NCBI GenBank assembly: GCA_963969395.1
Contig: OZ017799.1
Location: 188,501-252,500, forward strand
Reading direction: 5' to 3'
DNA length: 64,000 nucleotides
Source of the DNA: Pseudoscleropodium purum
Taxonomy: Eukaryota > Streptophyta > Bryopsida > Hypnales > Brachytheciaceae
Every line of letters starts with the position of its first letter. Within the stretch, counting starts at the first letter, position 1. Positions 59,009 through 64,000 of this stretch are shown here, piece by piece. Both the position numbers and the translations under genes were made by a program. The notes beneath the pieces were generated by a model. The model was not told the DNA's origin. It searched no databases and was given only the letters and a program-made list of their open reading frames with translations.

Positions 59009-59226
59009 AGAGACGAGACCGAGATGGCCTCCCCGCTCGGGCGGGCGGGCTCCAGCGCAAGGGGAGGAAGACTCGGATGGACTCGTGGTCCGGAGCGAAG
59101 GACCCCGGAAAGCTGCAGCAGCAGCCCGCCCCAGTCAGAGAGCGACGCAGCGCCCCCTCCGTCAGGCTGCCGAGGGTCCGCTGGTTCATGGCCCACATTT
59201 GGAAGTCGAACTGGAACTGAATCGTG
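59009..59226 (-). repeat. Outer flank of arm B, homologous to 36,612-36,822
   Basis: It is contiguous with the end of arm B and matches the 36.6-kb segment in inverse orientation at roughly 90% by eye. This homology lies outside the near-identical arms and is clearly older than they are. Confidence 0.75.
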
Positions 59227-62200
59227 GCATCTGTTTACAAAAGAAAAGAGCATGTCGTGTTGCTTGTGCATGTAAGCTTACTACTTCCATAATGACATTG
59301 GTATGTTCTGGCTCAATGGATTTTTTGGATTTTTGGCAAAGTAGTTTTACATGTATGTGTAGATTTGTTTGACTAGTCTCACAATTAGCCAAGAAAATGG
59401 GGGTCTTGTAAATTCTCTACCATGATTCTAATACTGAAGTTTAGTATTAAGTTCTTTGTCTTGTTTGAATGTAGTTTGGTGTTGAGGACTCAAGAGAGGA
59501 AAAGGTAGCCTTCTCAATAGGCTACTAAATGTTATGGTTGTTTTGCAAGTGCATGTATAATGACCAAAACAAGGTGTCCAAATGGAAAAGTGACACTTCA
59601 TACTTTAGAGAATATGATAAAACAACCCTATTAGATGTTTTTTGAGGCCTTCAAGACACTGCAAGTAATCTAGCCCTAAGAACATAGTGAATGGGGCCAG
59701 CGCTACGGTCTAACATGGCCAAGAGAGTGCCACGTCATTGACCAAAAAAAAAATTCAACTTTTTTTTGCATTCTAAGAATTAAATTTTTTATTTTTTTTA
59801 TTTTTTTGCAAATAGCCACCTATATCATTCGCTACATGTGAACAGCAATGGGAACAAACTCAAAACAAGCTATTAGAGGCCTCAAAAACCATCTAATGAT
59901 TATGGTCAGAATTGCTAGTTTATCCTCATGCGATGGCTGAATTTTTTGAATTCCCCCCGTCCACACAAACAATGATTTAGATAAGTGTGAGAAATAGCAA
60001 CAATAGTTGAAATTATATTTTTTCAACAAAATATAAATTTGCTATAATTTTTTGAAGTGATCTACCCAAAACAGTTAGTAGACTACTCCACAACCAACAA
60101 AACCTATATCCATAATGCTTACATTCTTCACCTAAAGCAGTCAAAGTATTTTCTAACTTGGAAGGCTTTAAAAAAGCCATTTTCTTCAATGATTTATATT
60201 AAAAAAAAGTGAGGTGTTCCTAATGGGGTCACTAATCACTCCAATAGTGTTAGATGAAACATTGATGGTGGCCAAAAATTTCATAAACAGATAATAACTA
60301 TCATGGGGTCATCTCTTAAGTGTTCATCATGGGTCATTTGACTATGATGGGTTGTTTTACCTTAGATGATGAATAGGCCTATAATCAAAGAATTAGACAT
60401 CAAAATTCAACAATTGGCTAGTATGCTTCCATTTGTGTGATTGTTAAAGAATGGAAAAAATAGTGATATTTATTTTATTGGTAAAGATGATTTGAGAGTC
60501 CTTAGTCTTGTAGTCATAATTAGATGTTTTCATTTTTTTTGTGAAAAATTGAAATTGTTTTGAATTTGTGAAGGAAAAAGGAAGAAAATTCATATGAAAT
60601 ACACATTTCATATGATCAATATGATTTTTTTAACTATATGTATATATTATAGTGTAGAACATCATGGTGCAAGTAAAAATTCAATAGACCATAGCTATAG
60701 GTTCAAAGTTCAAATTACAATAAAATATTCAATTTTCTAAATCCTTCAAACATTCAAATTTAAAGAATTAACACTAGACTTTATAAACTTTATTTCATTA
60801 GTTGGACTCAAGTTCAAATTAAACCTTTTTATATCTAAAATTTAAATCAAAGTAAGGAGGTAGAAGTTGCAAATATTGTATACATTAGGAATGTAATTTT
60901 TTTTTAATCCTTTTTGGTAGCAAAACCTTCTCTAGAAAAGTCAAAAATACTACAATGAGATTGAATTCCCAACATCATCACCAATACCTCTCCAAAGCAT
61001 TATAATAACCCTCTCAAAAGAATTGGATGAAAAATGATTGTCAAATCTTTTCTCCATATTCTTTCAATTACACTTGGCAATGTGTATTTTCCTACAACCT
61101 ATTTGAAGTACTAATTAAAATCTTTTTTTGTTGAAACACAAAAGAATGTGTGAGCTTAAATCACACATTACTAGGAATGTGACAAACAAAAGAAAGAGAG
61201 CATGTTGGAACAATTAGAATGGAACAAGCTATGATCCTACTAGTGTTGTATGGAAGCAAAAAAATAATGATTATTGTACAGTATAAAGGTGAAAAATCTA
61301 TAGAAGATTTAGAAGTACAAATAAAATAGTTAAAGAGTGGTACTTCCTTTGATATCTTGATGTTTTTGAGGAAGAAAAACAATAATTTTGTTCTTTATAA
61401 TTTAACACAAATTTAGAGTGAAATTACCTAAACTTCATTGTTGAGGATGAAATAAATGGTTTAATATAATGAAGAAGTTTAAATCCTCAAGGATTGGAGG
61501 TGTTTTTCTTAAGAAATTGTTAGTAACTACTATTTTTTTTAGTGCATTGACCAAAATTGAAAATCAAATTTATTTCTAAACTTCAATTGAACAAAAGAGA
61601 ATAAGACTATAATGTACATGTGTAGAAATTTTTTCATCCCAATTAAACATGTGGACTAAAAGATTATAACATTTGAAGTGAGAAAAAAAAAAATTCATTT
61701 AGATCCTACAAGACAAGGTCAATAGACCTAAAGCTTTCTTTGAATATATTTTTGTTCCACTCAAAACTAAGATTCTACACCATCTTGTTAGGTACACTTT
61801 GTTGTGTCACTCTACATTGTTTATAGGAGATGTTATAAACTACAAGCATTAGAATACTTACACATGCTTCAAAACAAATCCTCACTACAAGGCATGAATG
61901 ACCAACCATCCAATTGCCCCCTTAGCTATATAAAGCGCTTTTGCAACTCAGCTAGCAATAGAAGTTAAATAAATAACCTCTACTATACTCATTATACAAT
62001 CAATTTGTTGAAGATGATAGTTGATATGCCTCCATCCATTTGTAGTCTTGAATCAATCATAAGTAAAGGGGTAAGCTGGGTGCAATTGAACTTCATCCTC
62101 AATTGTTTCCAACGTTATAATTCGACTCCACAAAATCTTCATCCAAGCTTCAATATCAAGAACCATTGCTCATATTCCAACATGAAATTTCATAAATGAC

Positions 62201-62239
62201 TACATTTTCCATCAATAAGAAAAACTTCCACAACCACTT
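59227..62239. other. AT-rich DNA with no supported gene
   Basis: Base composition drops sharply after ~59,250. Long A/T runs occur (59,740-59,810 and elsewhere). Only short open frames occur, none recognisable. No terminal repeats, tRNA or rRNA were seen. Confidence 0.6.
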
Positions 62240-64000
62240 AATAAAGTAGTATCAGTTGATCACTTTCTATAATGAGGACAAGTCTACCTTCTAGTAGGAA
62301 GAGCAATCAATGTCGGTCAAAGACATGCCATATGCCAACCTTGTTGACACAAATCACATAGCAACATAGTTGAAGCACCTTTGTTCTCTCCACACAAAGC
62401 ATTTATATCTAGGTGGAATCATTGCTAATTTAGAATCCATAGTTCCTTCAATTAGCAAATGACAAGGAACACAATTCTTTGTAATGTCCCTACACTCTTG
62501 TCCATCCTTTCCTTCCAAAAAAAGAATTCTACTAGGTAAAATGGCCTTGACCCTCAAAATGGTCCGCCCTGCCCAAATATCAGAATATCTAAGGTTGTTG
62601 GTGCCTCACATTGCAAATACACGTAATCTCCAACCTTGAATCATTGAAGTTGAGGCCTATAAGCCCCACATCTAATGCACGCATACCTAAGCATATCTCT
62701 ATGTTGTGCTATCACCAAGTTTTCTACAGCCATTGTTATGGCCCTTTGAAAATACTCAAATCAATCTTGCAACACCTCTACCCAAACTCTTGGGTCATCC
62801 AAGTCTACTACAGGGTCCAAATTCTTGCCAACGATAGCACTAGCTCTTTGTTGTACAATAATTAATAAGGACTATTAGATAAAAGAGATTCTTGTTGACT
62901 AAAGCAATAGCCCATTGCTATCCGTAGCAACTTCAAATCCGAATCTCAATGATTGCATGCCAACAACACATACTTGTGCATAGCATGCTTGACTGTTTGA
63001 ACCACCCTCTCTGCTAATCCATCAGCTTGGAGGTGGTTCCTTGAAGTTGTATGGTGATCAATTAAAGCTTTAATGCAAAGCTCTTCAAATGCCCCCAAAA
63101 CTCTCTTTCTTGGTTTATCAACACCTTAGTTGGAGTTCCAAATCTAGCCAACACACAATCAAAGAATGTCGTTGTTGCCTTCTCCAAGGAATTTTGTGGT
63201 AGTACCACCAACTGAATCCACTTGCTAAAATGCTCTATGATCACAAGTACATATTTTGTACCTCATGATGTACTTGTCAATGTCCTAATAAAGTCAAGAC
63301 CACCTATAGGCCAAGCCCATGATTCATAAAGGTCGTAGTTGATGAGATAGAGTGTTGAAGCTTGCTTTAATTCGATCGCAAATTTTACACCTCCCCACAT
63401 AGGTTGCTACCTCTTGTCTCATGCTCATTCACTAATATAAACCACATAACATGAAATATTTACAGTGCATTCTAAAATGACCCAACTCTTTATGAACTTG
63501 ACGTATCAATTGAAGACGTTAGTTGGGCCTAGGAACAACCCTCCAAGTTCCATCCAAGCACCTACAAAAAATAAAGTCACCTTCCTAATTAAGTCTAGCC
63601 AATCAATGGACTATTAGATCTTTATCTTAAGATGTGGTATTAGGCAAAAACTCCCCATACTAAAGACAATGTAAAACCCCTTGGTCTTTCCATACATCAA
63701 TAGTAATTTTAGACTTTCTTTTATCCAAGTCCTCATCAACAACATCCAATGGAGTCTCTTTTAACTCTTAGCTAGATCTTCTTTCCATTCATGCCAAATA
63801 AGATGAAGCATGCCACCTTGCCTCTATCATTGAGCATGTGCCATGCCATTGAGCACCAATCAGATTCTCTTCTAAAGGAATTGGATTTCCACTTAAGTCA
63901 TCAACATCCAAATTTTGCAATCTCGCCTTATGAACTACCTCAAAATCATACTCTTGCACCAATAAAGCCTATCTAGCAAGCTTTCCTATGAGTTTATCAA
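62240..64000 (-). mobile_element. Ty3/gypsy retrotransposon, 3' half of pol, decayed
   Basis: Reading the minus strand from the window edge: the end of RNase H (YDFEVVHKARLQNLDVDDLSG, with two residues cut from the usual ADGLSR ending), the H2C2 zinc region (ELGHF...VATYVGRCKICDRIKA, ~63,510-63,365), the integrase core (IEHFSKWIQLV at ~63,235; VLINQEREFWG at ~63,100), then a ~200-residue linker and a PHD-finger signature. RNase H before integrase identifies Ty3/gypsy rather than Ty1/copia. Many stops and frameshifts are present. No LTR lies in the window. Confidence 0.8.
62323..63980 (-). pseudogene. Gypsy RNase H-integrase-PHD polyprotein remnant
   Basis: The longest intact block (63,062-63,244, 60 codons) is integrase core. 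The second catalytic Asp region reads INQER where TDQG(T/A) is usual, so the Asp is changed to Asn. Downstream, 62,323-62,401 gives C-x2-C-x11-C-x2-C-x4-H-x2-C (core MLLCDLCQQGWHMACL) once a single-base shift after the first Cys is allowed. That is the spacing of a PHD finger. A histone-tail reader at the end of an integrase could steer insertion, as chromodomains do in chromoviruses. Confidence 0.65.

Overview
The window looks like a nuclear segment of a large, repeat-rich streptophyte (plant or charophyte-grade) genome. The evidence is a plant-type SEC1/KEULE gene with 22 GT-AG-bounded exons, a Ty1/copia element, a Ty3/gypsy element with H2C2-integrase order, and hAT-type miniature elements. 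The repeat families suggest a non-seed streptophyte, but that is an inference. No rRNA, tRNA, CRISPR array or prokaryotic operon was seen.

0-36 kb is almost entirely mobile DNA and its debris. (i) Three copies (one cut by the window edge) of a young 3,304-bp family, here called family A. It ends TGTCG...CGACA, makes a 5-bp target duplication, has no terminal direct repeats, and carries one 552-aa coiled-coil ORF that I do not recognise. (ii) Three older copies of a diverged sister family, family B, whose broken ORF is clearly homologous to the family A protein. (iii) A degenerate Ty1/copia element (4.1-9.8 kb) with a hAT-type MITE inside its integrase. A second, homologous hAT MITE (11.8 kb) breaks a coding exon of an unrecognised minus-strand pseudogene. 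Both MITEs have perfect 8-bp target duplications. (iv) Two broken pieces of a DUF7869-like gene (22.4 and 33.5-35.3 kb). (v) Clusters of a short palindromic motif (consensus near TATCGG-N7-CCGATA), which form a roughly 55-bp-period array at 14.4-15.1 kb.

37.6-59.0 kb is one giant palindrome. Arm A (37,608-46,841) and arm B (49,766-59,004) are inverted copies that appear collinear base for base (coordinates sum to 96,607), apart from a 5-bp short-tandem-repeat difference near the outer ends. Each arm has a complete SEC1/Munc18 (SM protein) gene, 686 aa by my exon model, so the window encodes two identical proteins in convergent orientation. The 2.9-kb AT-rich spacer includes a strongly decayed copy of part of SEC1 intron 1, implying either an older duplication at the same site or a dispersed repeat. 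The sequence outside arm B reappears, diverged, about 0.8 kb outside arm A. The arms are so similar that an assembly fold-back must be excluded first.

59-62 kb is AT-rich with no supported gene. 62.2-64.0 kb is the 3' half of a decayed Ty3/gypsy polyprotein on the minus strand, with a PHD-finger signature downstream of the integrase.
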